DNA from: Rotaria socialis
Taxonomy: Eukaryota > Rotifera > Eurotatoria > Philodinida > Philodinidae
Direction of reading: 5' to 3'
DNA: 64,000 nucleotides
Assembly: GCA_905331475.1 (NCBI GenBank)
Contig: CAJNYU010000373.1
Span: 62,001 to 126,000, forward strand
Under the pieces are notes generated by a model, which saw only the letters and a program-made list of their open reading frames with translations, made no database searches and was not told the DNA's origin. A program made the translations under genes and the position numbers. Positions 48,998-64,000 of this stretch are shown here, piece after piece (position 1 is the first letter of the stretch; every line of letters begins with the position of its first letter).

Positions 48998-51797
48998 AAT
49001 GATTTCCGGAGCGCATTTTTCTCTTAAAATCTTTATAATCATAAATCGAGCAATTGTACCGGATAGAATCTGTTTTGAAAAATTATCAAAATGCTATATG
49101 AATTCGAAAAAATAAATCTATTGTAATCATTGAAAATTGTTTTCTTCTGCTGTCGATTATTGATATGTATTCAAGCAGTATCCATGATATTAGAAGATTA
49201 ATCTTTGCTACGTACAATGTTCCTCATACGAATGTTATTTGACCCGAGTAAATTACCTCGGGAACACGAACAGCTGTCTACAAATGTTTCCTCTATCGAG
49301 GTACTGATTTATATCTAAAAACAAACGAACGCTTTTTTTTTATTATCAAACTAATGAACGGGATATATCAGATCGGTACTTGAACTTGAAGACAATTGCA
49401 GACGTATATTCGACATTACTAGAGTTTCTATTAATTCAGATGTACTATCTGCTAGTGTCAGGAACTTATTTTAATCATCTGCGATTTGTTTATCAATGGT
49501 AAAATACTATATTACATGCGAATAAGGACGAAGGTCTGGAAAATCTATTCATACTCAATAGCTTTTCTAATTGCCAAGATCAATCATTGATTCAAAACGA
49601 ATAGTATCGTCATTCGAATTTCCTTCTGCAGCTCAATCAAATTTAGTTAATGATTTATGCCAAAGATAGACTCATCGCTATCCCATTTTCTCTTAAGCTT
49701 GCGGAATATCATATTGGATATGGAGCCAACAGTTGCCTAGAACATCATTCATCTTCTGACATCTTAAAAAAAACTTGAATATTTGTCATATTGGACGGAA
49801 AAAAACGATTCTTCTCAAAGCAACATAGAGAATAGTTTACTGACTTATAATAACACATTATGTTTTTCCTTCTTTTATTGACAAGTGACAAAACACATCA
49901 ACTTTAACTTCAGATCAAATGTCAGCGTCATGTGCTACTACGAAGTGTAAACATCAATCATATAGCTATTCCAGTCGAAGTAACACATTACAGAATTTAT
50001 TTATTGGCAAAGAAACAAATAATATTGGCTATAAAAACCACTGATTATAGATAATTAAATGATCAATCGATATTATCTCGCTTCTAGGTGGAGTTCAACT
50101 GGACTACCATCTATATGCATAAGAAAAACGAAACTTCAATTATATTTAAAGATTTCAGGGTGCAAATCGATAGCTCACACTTTTTTCATTAAAAAAAGCA
50201 AACCCGATATTTATATGACTTCCCGGTGAAAAACTAGACCGCATGCACCGAAAGTCCTATCGAACATAATGTTCACCCTTTAAAATCTACTTTCATAAGT
50301 CATCAGAATGAGAAGTAGTAGGCTTTCGACTGCGCTGAATGCTATGTGAATTATTTTCTGCAAGCAACTAAAACAAACGTCCGTATGTATACTTTCATTT
50401 CTGCCAAATAGGATTTAATGGGCAATGTTTCACTGAGAGCTTTGGAAGGATGAACAAATCATAAGAAAGGCTTATATGAGTACCTACGAATATTACCTTA
50501 AAATATTAACATCGTAAATCATAGCAGCCACATTTCACAACATATTTCTAAGCTTGAAAAAAAGTTTTGCTTTCTGATAAACACGATTTATTGGATGGTC
50601 GGGAAATACTTTGTCATTGATCGTAATGAAAGATGCGTGTGATAAACTCATTGCATGCTAGAGAATCCTAAAATCGTTAACTATAGACATATTAAGTGTT
50701 TTCCGAGCATAATGTCATTCTCTAGAAAAGAATTAGACACACATTTCTTGTCGTATGACGCAATTCGCTATTTTTCTTCTGTTTTTACTTAATCATTTTG
50801 TTCAAGATACAGTTGGAGAAGAATTCATCTCAACTATGGCCTCTTAATAATGATAACAAAACAATATAAACGCCGTTACACGATGATGTAGATAACAATC
50901 TCGCCTATTCAATACAATAGAAGCATTATTCCTCTATGACTCCAACATATCGTTCTTAATTATTACGTCGCTCGATCAAAAATGAAACGCCATCACAACA
51001 ATCACTTTGTTTGATGCGGCTATCCATTGTGAAAATACAACATGCGTTATTAGAAAATAATCAGATATTTTTTTTCATTCTATATTCTTCTCGGAATGTC
51101 AAATGGTCGATTAAATTAACACAATACATTATTAAAATCATTCCGGAAATCAGTTAGCAAAAATTTTTATTATTGGCTCGTGGCTTTGCAGTCTTGACGA
51201 AACTAATCAGTAAAGCTCCGCATGAAAGCAATTCCCGGTAATTAAAAAAAGATTCTGCTCAAGGTTAATCCTCTCAAATGACATACTTATCACATGTTTT
51301 ATATAAAGTTCACAAATCTTATTAAGACCAATGATCTATAGGGAAAACATGCCTTTAGAGTTTGTTTCATCACTAACAAAACAATACATAGGCTAATCTT
51401 GCTCTTTTAGAGCCATGAATTGTTTCGGTTGATCTATAATATAGACAGATATATAGATAATCTATTTTTCATATGTGCCTTTTTAATACGGTCAGAGAAA
51501 TCCGCATAAGCTGTTTACATCTCTTAAGATATATCTAATACTAAACACGGATTGGCAAAGAATTATTAAACCTATATGTATTACACGTGCCCAAATGTTT
51601 ATTTTTTTATTCAAATATATGAAAAAATTTCGCATCATATGATTTCATCATTTGTTATAATATGATGCACATATGAAGGCCTGTGAAAAAAAAACATGCA
51701 GTTTTCATATGATGTATTTCTACGAACAGCGAAGAAGAATAGCGCGTCACACGGTGAAATATATACAAAAGACAGAACGAAATATGTTTATGTTGAA
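48998..51797. other. Long intergenic region between convergent genes
   Basis: About 2.8 kb of AT-rich sequence between the B-box gene (plus) and the KChIP-type gene (minus). I see no open frame with a domain, no inverted repeat with target duplication and no tRNA. Near 51620-51700 the word ATATGATG and its complement recur several times, which may form hairpins. Confidence 0.45.
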
Positions 51798-53342
51798 TTA
51801 AATTGCTGAAGACGAGAGAAGTTGAATTTCGTTTACTAATGTTTCATTCTAAAACGAAATCAAACATATTGCTGCTTGTTCAATCAATGATATACATACG
51901 TGTAAACAATATTTTATAAAATCATCGATATTAATACTTCCCGACCGTTGAAAATCGAGTTTGTCAAATAAAAGAGCTAAATGTTTTTGAATGGTTTCAT
52001 CGGTGACTGGTTGATGAACACATGTATTCGATCCAAGCAGATCATACAGCGAACGAAGGACAGTTTCGAATGTCTGAGAGAAATAAACATATTAATATAG
52101 ACGAATATGACATAAACATATCATACTTGTTTTGTCAATTTGCCGTCATCATAAATATCATAGAAACGAAAAATCCAATTAAGTTTTTCCTTGATACTAC
52201 CACGTACCAAAACTGATAACGTTTGGATATAATCCTATATCAAGGCAAACGAGAAACTAAATTTTACGAAGAAAATATGTCCTTAAGATACATAAAACTC
52301 AATACGTATCTATTAGTCTATGTTTCCTCTCCGACGGAATCTCTCATGTTGTTTTCCTATAGAACTACTATTTCAAAAAATCGTGTTTTTTTCTTTCTTC
52401 TTGTCTGAAATAATTCCGAATTAATTGATAGTATGCTAAGCTTCCCTATTCCGACGTAATATGAAGGCTCGAATAAGCGACAAGAAAGGGGAGAGAAAAA
52501 AGAAGCGGAAAACTTTCCGTGTTGATTCTTCTTCTATTTATATGAACAAATTACTTCAAATGTAAAATACATCCGCTTCCGTCGGTCTAAAATACGAAAT
52601 AAAAAAGTTGTATAATTTTGACAATTGCCATGAGGGAAAAAATGTGAGTAAATTGCTTGAAATTCTCGTTGAGTCACAGCGCCATTTGGACATTCCTATA
52701 TGTAACAATCAAGATAGATTTCAACTTGGTAATAGTTCTAAACAAATACCTGTTTAAATCCTTTGTAAAGTAATCGTATTTCTGATTTGCTAAATTTCGT
52801 AATTCGGACGATTTCTTCGATACTTTTTGGTACTTTACGTATTTCCGCGGGCAGTATCGGCGAGTCATCAACATCCTCTATTGTAAACAAATATCAACAA
52901 CATCAGCATATATCTAACTTATGTCAACATCATTTTAACATTCTCTATTTCTTCAATATATATATATATAACCAGTTTCATTATTGTTTTATGATGTCTT
53001 ATTGCGTACATAACGCACAAAAAGCATACAAAAGAAAGGAAAAAACTTGATTCAACATAGATCTCATTATTCTTGGTCTCTACGCTATTCTGTCGATAAA
53101 CAACAGATGTTCCATAGTATTTTGTTGTTACACAAAGACAAGCAATACATTGTCAGTAGATAGAAAATGGTCGTATTCTTCAAAACAACCATATGGAACC
53201 ATCTTTCCGATTTATTATCTACTTGACACTAAGATACTTATTTTAAGATATTACTAATGTCTCAATTATCAGATCAACACTCAGCATGACGTAGAATCAG
53301 GTGTCAGTTCGATCACTTACGCTCAAAAGATTCCATCGACAT
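51798..53342 (-). CDS. KChIP/neuronal-calcium-sensor-type EF-hand protein with degenerate calcium loops
   Basis: Six exons in phase, 53321-53342, 52750-52877, 52555-52695, 52127-52234, 51900-52073 and 51798-51848, give 207 residues. The fold follows KChIP/frequenin: LLYKGFKQECPNGAVTQREF, AIYSHFFPHGN, LSVLVRGSIKEKLNWIFRFYD, SLYDLLG and the final FDKLDFQRSGSINIDDFI. KChIPs bind the N-terminus of Kv4 channels; NCS relatives couple calcium to receptors. The loops are unusual. EF2 (LDRRKRMYF) has lost its acidic ligands, EF3 (DIYDDGKLTKQT) lacks the final Glu, and EF4 (DFQRSGSINIDD) ends in Asp. Only weak calcium binding is therefore expected. There is no N-myristoylation Gly (starts MSMES). Intron 1 is 443 bp; the others are 54-350 bp. 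Confidence 0.88.
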
Positions 53343-54132
53343 GTTTAGTTTTGGTAACTTGATTGACGGATTGAATTTATCGACCAAATTTTCTTAACTA
53401 TTTGTTTGCACATTTCATTCAAGTCGAGTGTTACATGTTGATATGCGTATGCGCAAAATATCTTCGCTAGATACCAACAAAGAAACGACGGCGATATATG
53501 GAGTAATGTATTTCGTAAATGGGACCTGTTTTGGTCTATGTTAGTTTTGTATATGTAGTTAAATATCTTGCTTTACTGGTCGATGATGGCGTCGGGCTTT
53601 TTTTTATTGTTTGATTTATCTTCTTCTTACATCCAGAAAGTAATACACGATATGGGGCAAGGGGACGAACGAGAAATATAAGAAAAAGAGGAAAAAAAAT
53701 AATCTTTGTCTCTCATCGTATTAACACAGCAGCGCCGACGAGAAAAAGTATACTTAGTATATACGAGATTCTCAAACAAAGAGTAGAAAATAAGAGGAAA
53801 TAAGAGCGAGAGTCAAGTCTCCTCTTGTCAGACACATTGTCTTGCACGTTCATCTCCGTAATGATTAATCAAATATGACTTGTTAGTAGTTCACTTTTTT
53901 TTCTTCTTCTTCCCTTCTGTCATTAAATATTCATTGTTGACCTGAAATGTTGTTACAACGTTTTCTCATCATGAGATGCTATATTTGCTTAGTACTCTCG
54001 AAAAGAAAACTAAATTCAATAGAGTCGTTCGATCGATGAAGGTTCACTTCCACATGCCGCCAAAACGACTTACATGTACGTTGTAGTTGAGTTTTATTTA
54101 TAGTTTTATTAAGAATTAAAAAGAAAAGAACT
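53343..54132. other. Intergenic region between KChIP-type gene and AK7
   Basis: Promoter-side flank of the KChIP-type gene and 3' flank of AK7. Purine-rich simple stretches at about 53680-53810. No gene supported. Confidence 0.4.
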
Positions 54133-57100
54133 TCAAACTTGAGGATTATTTTTGAAAAGATACTCGGCCTAAACAGAAAGAATCAGAGAACATTAACTAT
54201 CGAGAAATTATATTTAGAAAAAAAAAACAAATACGCACCACAAAATCTACTGGATCTTCGGGTCGTACTTGACAACATTCTAAATAGATGAATCGATTAT
54301 AAGGAAAATTTTATTTTCTAACTAATTATACCAATCAAAGCTTTTGTTAATGTCGGCATAACATGTGCCATAAGATAATTTCTCAACGGTGTTGATTGTG
54401 CGTCAAGCATTTCAAATTCTTCGCGTTTTATTTGTTCTAATTTTGTTGTCCAATCCTTTTGTTTTTTCATGCGATCGTTAGCCGCTTCTTGTTCGTCTCG
54501 TTCGCGTTCTTCGCGATCTTCACGCTCACGCTTTTCTTTTTCATTCAATTCTTTACGTTTGGCATGTTCTTGTTCTTCCGGTGTTGGACCATAATTATGA
54601 GGTGCTTTAACTCGTTCCATAAGTTTGTGAACAATATTTCGATGATTGACACTTCGATCATCATCGATCTCTGTCAAACACAAAGAAAATGCTCGTAGAT
54701 GATAGACAAAGATATAAATGAAAATATATCCGCAACGAAGGTCTTCGCATCTAAACGATCATAGATCATATTCATTGATACTGATATTTATATCCTCGTC
54801 GAGAGATTGCAATATTAGATAATCAACAAGCATCTAGATGGCAGAGACCTTCTCAAATTTGGTTCAAGTTCAAAAGAGATGTTTTCTTTTATTCTTACTG
54901 ATTGTTTCTCCTGGTCGATCGACATCTTCGAAAAATTTAGCCGGATGTGCATCATCACCGAGTTCGTTGTAAAGTTTCAAACGACGTTTAAATTCTAATT
55001 CAGTATTATGTGTGCCAGCGACGACTTTTTCTGGCAAATGCATAATACGTTGACGAAGATATTCATTACTTGCATCAAGTATAATAACATATTCTAACAA
55101 AGTGAAAATGTTTAATTTCAATTTAAAATCAAATCAAATGAACAAACCAGGAATGATGCGTTCGTTGACTGGTGGTTTTTTATCTTCACCCTCTTCTTCT
55201 TCTATGTTTTAAAAGAAAAAAGAAATTTTTTTTCCTAATAAAATATTGAATTATTTACCTTCTTCGCCAGATGCTGAAAGCAAGAAATAAAAATAAATGT
55301 AAACATAAGTTTGCAGGATATTTTTAGTTTACCTCCGAATAAACTTTGTGCTTGTTCAAATGTTTTTGGATAACCATCAAGAATATAACCTTGATTTTGA
55401 CATGGTGGTGACATGAGTTTTGTTTTAAATATTTGTGTTAAAATTTCATCGTCCAAACGAGCTGTAAACGATAACAATTAGGCTTCTAGTAGAAAAATGA
55501 AGTTTTTCTTTCGTTACCATCTTTGGAATCTCGTCGAATTTCTTCAAGTTTTTCTAAAATACTTCGCGCTTCTTCAATACGTTCAGCTAATGTTTCATCA
55601 GTATCTTGATCGTCGGCTTCTTCTTCAGTTTGTTCGCTCTCACCGTCACGTTTAACTAATTGGTCCTAAAGGATATTTTTCAGCAGTTAAAATCACCTTT
55701 TTTTTGCTTTCTTACAAGTTCATTTTTTGTATCTTCAATAACATCTTTGATTTGAAGATGATGTAATTTATATTCTTGTGCTAGTTGTTTTGCAATTGTC
55801 GTTTTTCCTGATGCCGGTGGGCCAAGAATACAAATTTTGATAGGCTGAAAAGAAATTCAATAGCAACGTTTTTTTTTTTTGTTTTTGAATTACTGTTAAT
55901 TTTCGTTGGGCACGATATTCATCGACAATCTTGACAATATTTTCCGTAATACCATTTTCACAATGCCATTTGATATTCATTTGTTCGCGAATAAAGATGG
56001 GTTCGAATTGCATATTGGCAAGTAACATATCATAGTCAGCTTGCTGAAAGCAAAAAAATATATCATAAAGTATTGAACATCAACTATTCGATTCCATGAC
56101 AATTATGAGATCCCGGCAAAAAGCCGAGTCGGATATTTTTTCAGTGCAATTAGCCTTCAAGTGTGCACTTTCGTTTAGATTGAAAGAAAATTTCTTACCG
56201 ATATATCTCGATTGAGCATAGCATCTTCTTGATCGACTACTTTTATTTTACCCATTCCAAGTGTTTGACTGACTTTACGTGTGATACGTATCAATGAATC
56301 TTTACTTGTATCAGCAGCAACTATATAGCGTGTTTTCAATTGACGATCAGCCAAATTTTGCAAGACACTACAAGGATAAATATTGTTTTTAAAGCCGAAA
56401 ATTATAATTCTTATTCGTACCTAGCAAGGTCAATAACGTGAATTGTCGGTAGGAAATTTCCACCTTTGCCAAACACTTGAATTTCTGGTGCATTATGCCA
56501 TGCTGCTTTAAACATGTAATGCAAGACATTTTCCTCCATTCCGTATGTTAAACCGGTGGCAACAGTGTAAGTAATTAATTTCTTTTTATTTGTTAAACCA
56601 AGTTTAGTAATTAATTTTTCAGCACTATGATGTTCTTTGAAATTTGGATGAGCTCGACGACGACGAAATTCATCGTCTGAAAATGGAACTTCATCCTAAT
56701 GAAAAATATGATAATAATTTCAATGTATGAAGAGAAAAAAATGTAAAATTGTTACTTCGTTTGGTTGCGTTTTTGCCCATGTCATTACAGTTGAAAGAAG
56801 AATAAATGTGATTGGATGATCAAGTTCGTTGATCATTGATTCTAACTTTTGGCAAGTCCATACAGCTTCATCAATCTTTAAAAATATTCAATTACGAGTT
56901 AACAAACGAGCCTCACTCAAATGTAATAAATAGAAAAATGTCATACTTGTTCAGGATCTTGAGTGATATCGTAGATGATGACGCTCATTTCTTTTAGCGA
57001 ATCAACTAATTGGTTACGATCTTTGTACTAGAAAAGCAAAAATTGATAAAAATCGATTCGAACAAACTACTCCCATGCTCATACTTGAATAATTTCATGA

Positions 57101-57460
57101 ATAAATGGTGGTCGTTTATAACCTTGACTATTTTTGATTGTTCCAGATACTTTCCAACCATCTTCAATTGGATGTTCATCGTACAGTTTCTTTTGTTTCT
57201 CTTCTGCTTGTTCTTCTTCAAGAGCTTCTTCTTCTTCGACAGCTTCACTAGTTGCACCTGGTTTAGCTCGTGCGAAAATCTTCAAACAACGAAGAGTTTC
57301 GATTTGATTAGAGAAAAAAAAAGATACTTACACGAGCAATATTTTTTCCATGATACGAATCAATATGATTAATGAAAATTTTCTTGGGCTTTTGTGGCAG
57401 TGCTTCTTCTTCTTTTAGTTGTTCTTCGCCTACTTGTTCTTCATCTGAGTCGTCAGCCAT
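54133..57460 (-). CDS. AK7: Adenylate kinase 7 (ciliary)
   Basis: Sixteen exons in phase: 57332-57460, 57085-57279, 56947-57027, 56756-56875, 56421-56695, 56199-56367, 55894-56043, 55716-55844, 55518-55665, 55333-55461, 55259-55273, 55148-55201, 54899-55093, 54332-54670, 54239-54279, 54133-54168; 734 residues (human 723). The N-terminal half is the AK7-specific Rossmann-like domain ([50 protein letters not shown]). The kinase domain has the P-loop GPPASGKT (381-388), [14 protein letters not shown] and VVAGTHN. A Glu/Arg coiled coil leads to a Dpy-30-like tail ([16 protein letters not shown] ... [14 protein letters not shown]). AK7 balances ATP/ADP/AMP in motile cilia and docks at the axoneme. 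Exon 11 is a 15-nt microexon. Confidence 0.95.
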
Positions 57461-59943
57461 CGTTAAATCGTAAAATGATAATGTTTCAAACAAAAAATAA
57501 CCATTTGGTACTTGGGTATCCAAGTTACATCCTCGACGTTAAAGAAAGTTCATTAATCCATAGATGTCGTTACTTGCTTTTTATGGAGAAAAAAAGAACT
57601 TGTTCTTTTATTTTGATTTTCCACCAAAGAACAATTTTTGAGTGCATGGATACGGGTGATACAAATAAAAATCGATTTCCTTGCTATTGAATGAAGTACA
57701 CCTATCAAAACAAATTAATAAGCTGAAGCTATGACTGCAAGTATAGCACAAATAAATGCTTGTCGTTTTGAAGTCAAATATTGTTAAACAATTTACAGTC
57801 ATCAGTATAGAGCAGATTTTTATGTTCTCTATCGTGACGTAATTTCGATTAAAAAAACTAAAATCATTAGATATGTTTCGCTATTTTTACATCCTTTTTG
57901 ATTCTATCTAGAAATTTATATCATCGCATGGGATTTTATTAGTTTGTCCTCATTTTCATGAATGAATTTTGTCGATTTTCAAAATCCAAATCCAGTCAGG
58001 CTGAGTCACCATATGTTAGAATTCGGGTTGACCTATCTCTTCTACATGATAACAGCTTTTTTCAAGCAAGTCGAATGATTGGGTATATAGTGAGGATTCT
58101 TGACCCGGTTGAAAATAATGCCTGCCACTTTTTTTTCCAGTAGAAACATTCTCTTTGGTTGCATCGATTAAGTCTTTGATGACAATGAATAAATATTTTG
58201 GAAATGTTGCAGACACTTTCATAATGCTCAAAAATTTATAATAGCTGTAAGTCACAGAGAGAAGTACAGAAACGTAAATTCTTTTCTATTTATCTCTTCA
58301 CTTGTATATTCAAATAAATTGCGCCTACAGTTGGGTGTGTCAAGTTGAAATAATTCAAGATGAAGGACTAGCAGTGATATTTTTCCATAATATATTTGTT
58401 ATTATGTGCACTATGAAAAATGCATCGCTTTGCAAACTTTTTTGTGTCACGTAATTTCATGCTTACAATGTTGACGAGCCACTTAGCGCATAGTTTTGAT
58501 TGTTTTTAAAGTTGCTAATGATTAGAAATCGTAAACAATTACGATTGCAGAATCTATCTTTAAAATTGATGGCCGGAGTTCATTAGCAAGCAGCGATCGG
58601 TACCGATTGCATTAAATTATAACGATAATTATTAATCAATATTGAAAATGTAAAAGACGATTTTTAGCGATGAGTCATGACGTAGTTAAATTCATTTCTT
58701 CTGGCGAATTCGGTTTATATGATATTGAATCATTCGAAATTCCTTTCCTTACAATCACCAAGGATACGGTGATCATGTTTTCTGTTTCTATTGATCAACG
58801 AATCATTTAATGCTATCGGGGTGAACTACGACTTCATTTTTAATAAAATAAATTCAATAATTTAATCATCCGACAGAGTAAAATTTTAAAAACTTAAAAC
58901 ATTGTGATTATTGCTTACATTTGAACAATATTTGATTGGTATCATAAATAAAGCTATTGAACTTATTCAAAGATGATCTTCTTTTTTACTATTTCATCGT
59001 TCATAATAAATTTTGACTTGAAAAAAAAAGATTGTAGAACAACAGAAAAAACAGCGTATAAGTTCGCCATCAAACGACTAATAAGCCATGTAGTTTCTCT
59101 CATCATCTTGCTTTTTTGTTTTTAATTAAATCCTGACATTGCTGAACTTCATTTTCGTTCTATTTTAAACAAAACTCTGACGATATCCATTTCGACCAAT
59201 TCAAATTTATTTCATTCGTAACTCGCAGATGATTGAAGTTTCAAGTACAGATGAATAATCGTGTACAGGGAATGAATCCTCACGTATTCCGGTGCACAGA
59301 ACACCCGTGATTGGACCATATGTATCAGCACTGCTTTTTAATAAGAGAAATAAGATTTACCAAGACACTGACACTACTGTATCTCATTTGCTCAGTCAGA
59401 ATGTCGACTCTGATTTGTTAACTCTGAGGTTGCATAGCGAATGCCGTCGTGTAAAGTGAAAACGAATTTCTTAAAGGAACGATAGTATCCAAAGATCGAA
59501 ATATGCAATGGAGTAGAAGATGACCACCAAAGTGAGTCTTTCAAGCGCTGAATTTATTTTCCAAATTCATACTGATAGAGGTAGTCGATGATCTACTCAA
59601 AATGACAATGATATGTGATACAATTGTTAACATTGGATTGAGTCAATCATTCGTAACTCACGGTTGTAATTTAGAAAATTTTTTTAAACTATTGATCATC
59701 CTAAACGAGACTTTTTTTGTAGCCTACGATGATTCTTATGCTAAAAAAATATTCTTCAACCGTATGAAAGTTTTTAATGAATTGCAACCAATAAATATTT
59801 CTTATTGATTTCCACGCTACTCCAACACAGCCAAAAATTGATTCATGAATTTTGGGATTGTTGCTGACTGTAGTTTGAAAGGAAAATAACTAATTAACAA
59901 AGGATTCACGACACTATCAATCTTTATTGTTGATTTTTGTTTT

Positions 59944-60002
59944 GGGTGTGCCTGTTGCTATGGGTGTGAATATTAAGAAAGACCGACAGTTACACCCATA
60001 CC
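59944..60002. repeat. Short inverted pair of TGTGGG-like runs
   Basis: GGGTGTG and ATGGGTGTG near 59944-59972 face ACACCCATACCC at about 59990-60002. The 60-bp arrangement could fold into a hairpin of imperfect telomere-type repeats. Confidence 0.5.
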
Positions 60003-61061
60003 CAAAGAGTACAAGTTTGCAGAGAAAACAATGTGTAACAAACAATTTGAATTTTGTTTCAAAATCGATGCTTCTCTAATAACATTCGCCACTTTCGTAG
60101 CGAAGACTTTAGTAAGAAAAAAATAAATAAAAGTACATTTATTTTTCTTTGGTGGACTTTTTCGCTTCGCTTCTTCAATGTTTAAAGAAATAATCAGCGG
60201 CAGTGTTACTATGCTGAAAATGTTTGTTTCAACGTACCGAATGCATATGGTTTATCGAGAAAAAAACAAATCATTTTATTCCTGCACGTCACCAACCATG
60301 TAGCCTGTTTTCTTAACAATAATGTTGCAGATTTGCGCAATTACGGTCACAATTCTATCACACTTCGATTGCAATCGAACACATGGGCAATGTGTAAACA
60401 GGAAAAAAAAGGAGAAAGTGCACTTTTATTTTTCTCGGGATAGAAAATTACCGTTATGAAAGCAGCGAGTGTTATTAGAACATATAATATTTGGAAGGAG
60501 TCCTTTAGTCGCTTGATAGAGAATGTTTTTTTTCTCTCTTCACGACTAGAAAAAAAACAAAAGCACAAACATTGATATCCATGAGTACGGCAAGAAAGAA
60601 ACACCACCATAGTGCATGCGAACTTGGTAAAAGAATAGACGGCTGTTTGAATAGTTTTATTTAGTCTTGCTATTGACGTTCTGTACTAAGATATATTTGG
60701 AAAAAAATGAGACTTATCGAATGTACGTACCGGTACAACAATTTTTATGAAAATCTCTGGTTTTGGTGTGCTTTCAAGAAATAAACATTTCATCGTATCG
60801 TGTATTCTCGTCTCTATTGAGTGATGATAGGTGCACAAAAACTGATATTTACAGAAAAGTGACAGTAGCCTGAAGGCTATCTAGTAATATTATTGTAATA
60901 CTTTTAACTTTTAACTGCTAAATAGTATTGAAGCGGCTTGATCAATTTTTTGAACCGATAGAATGTGTGATATCAATTCTAACGATAGATTCTGTACAAA
61001 ATATTTTGTACAACAATTTTGCTCGACAATTGAAGTGATGCTCTGCAAATATTATGACTGC

Positions 61062-61140
61062 AAGAGAAGAAAAAGAAGAAGAAGAAGAAGAAGAAGAAGA
61101 CGACGAAGAAGAACAAGAAGACGAAGAAAAAAAAGAAAAA
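61062..61140 (+). repeat. (GAA)n-type microsatellite
   Basis: Imperfect purine-only GAA/GAC tract about 80 bp long, upstream of beta-tubulin. Open frames across it are by-products of the repeat. Confidence 0.85.
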
Positions 61141-61606
61141 TCTGTTGCCACTACCTCTGCTACCCATGATCGATTATTTCCTTCAAGAAATTTCGACGTA
61201 AAAGTTTATATTCATGATGTCGTCAATGCAAGAGTATACACAACGGCGAAATTTTGTATAGGAGAGAATAACAAGTTCACTATGGATACATCATACTCGC
61301 TAGAGATTTTCTTTTTTCTTTTCTATTACGACATTTATAATGCACATCAGTAGAAGAGTATAAAACACGCAGTATGCGTCTTTTTCTATAGGGCAGTCTT
61401 TTCGAACAAGAAATTTTATCGCACCGAAGTCGTCATAAAAAGTCTAGAAATGACGTTTCGATTTCAAAATAATACTGTTTTTTTTCTATTTTACCCTTTT
61501 CAACTTCGATTTTTTATTCTTTTAAAATTTTCTTTTGCCATACCAATTTATAGATTAACTATCATCTACTTCGCTCGTTTTATCTTCAACATAAATAACA
61601 ATAAAT

Positions 61607-63411
<1,805 letters not shown>

Positions 63412-64000
63412 ACGACGACAACAATCAACATTCCAAACTTCGTTTCATGTTTTTCGATAACAATATTCAAAATATCCATGTTTCTTTTTCGCTACAATGT
63501 CCTCTCCTTTTTTGGTTCGTCATGCATAAATGATTTTAGAACCACAACTATTATTTTCTTCATAAAGTTTCGTTTGCATTTATAACTGTTAACTACAGTC
63601 CAGCATGATCACGATATTTGGTCATTGTCACGGTTACCGCCGTTGCAGCTATCCACTTCTGTCTTCATTCACAGGAAGTCGAGAACAGATGGTGACAATA
63701 TAAAAGCGAAGGTATGTCCAAGCATTTGCACATGTTCGAAAACGTGTAAAAATCAATTGTCAAGTCAGGCGAAGAAAAACTGTAAAAACTCGTATAAATA
63801 TCACAAACATACTTAATTTTGGATGTCATAACGACCGAGTATTGGTCCACTGCAAACTAACAGTAAATTTATGCGTTCTAGTTGTCGATCTGAAGTGATC
63901 TATACCATCATTGGGACAATAATAATCTTGTCTATTGAATAGGAACCATGGTTTCCGAGGCCAAATAAATTCGGTTCTATTACTGATTTCTTAAATTTTT
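63412..64000. other. 3' flank of beta-tubulin
   Basis: AT-rich 3' untranslated region and downstream sequence. No further gene is visible before the window ends. Confidence 0.4.

Larger units (their letters stand above)
57461..61606. other. Long intergenic region between divergent AK7 and beta-tubulin
   Basis: About 4.1 kb without a supported gene. It contains TGTGGG-like runs in inverted orientation (59944-60002), a GAA-type microsatellite (61062-61140), and otherwise AT-rich sequence. Short frames such as 58016-58255 and 59602-59808 show no domain. Both promoters should lie at its edges. Confidence 0.45.

Noticed and set aside
58016..58255. Minus-strand 79-codon frame
   Set aside because: Unremarkable composition, no domain and no splice context.
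61054..61353. Plus-strand frame starting with a long Glu-rich run
   Set aside because: The run is the translation of a GAA microsatellite and the rest has no domain; it is not a credible gene.
61440..61470. GACGTTTCG word like the 3' half of the hammerhead core
   Set aside because: No CTGATGA box or stem II at the proper distance on the complementary strand.

Overview
The window looks like a piece of a bdelloid rotifer genome (Adineta/Rotaria type). The reasons are an AT-rich sequence with spliceosomal introns mostly 45-70 bp long, interspersed short runs of the bdelloid telomere-type repeat TGTGGG, an ADP-ribosyltransferase fused to tetratricopeptide repeats (a class greatly expanded in bdelloids), an acetate-transporter gene of a family normally absent from animals, and many short DNA-transposon copies. 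One ambiguous base (N) lies at 1856.

Layout. 1-5.3 kb is repeat-rich and gene-free: a TGTGGG-flanked block with a hammerhead-ribozyme-like motif (1635-1874), a GC-rich inverted-repeat island (about 2950-3710), and a truncated hAT-like copy carrying another insertion (3735-5005). 5.3-8.7 kb holds two intronless minus-strand membrane-protein genes, a rhodopsin-like GPCR and a GPR1/FUN34/YaaH transporter. 11.6-14.3 kb holds two related hAT-like non-autonomous elements with near-perfect 8-bp target-site duplications; one of them interrupts a PIF/Harbinger transposase relic. 15-24 kb holds a secreted carboxylesterase, a broken mitochondrial-carrier pseudogene, the ADP-ribosyltransferase/TPR gene, and a frameshifted GTPase with an Hsp20-like C-terminus.

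24-64 kb is a conserved animal gene neighbourhood, modelled here exon by exon with consistent reading phase: a UNC-5-type netrin receptor (-), 4-hydroxyphenylpyruvate dioxygenase (+), two Ly6/uPAR-like small GPI-protein genes in tandem (-), an MTERF3-type mitochondrial factor (+), an EEF2KMT/FAM86-type methyltransferase (-), a PLA2G15/LCAT-type lipase (-), a B-box/coiled-coil/propeller protein (+), a KChIP-type EF-hand protein (-), adenylate kinase 7 (-, 16 coding exons including a 15-nt microexon), and beta-tubulin (+, 9 coding exons). Between MTERF3 and EEF2KMT sit two more hAT-like elements, one of them inserted exactly into a TGTGGG-like run.

The genes do not form one pathway. AK7 and beta-tubulin both relate to cilia and microtubules, and UNC5 and KChIP to neurons. 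The most unusual content is the mobile-element and telomere-repeat layer, the hammerhead-like motif, the GTPase-Hsp20 fusion and the non-metazoan transporter. All similarity statements come from reading the translations and recalling the families; no database search was run.
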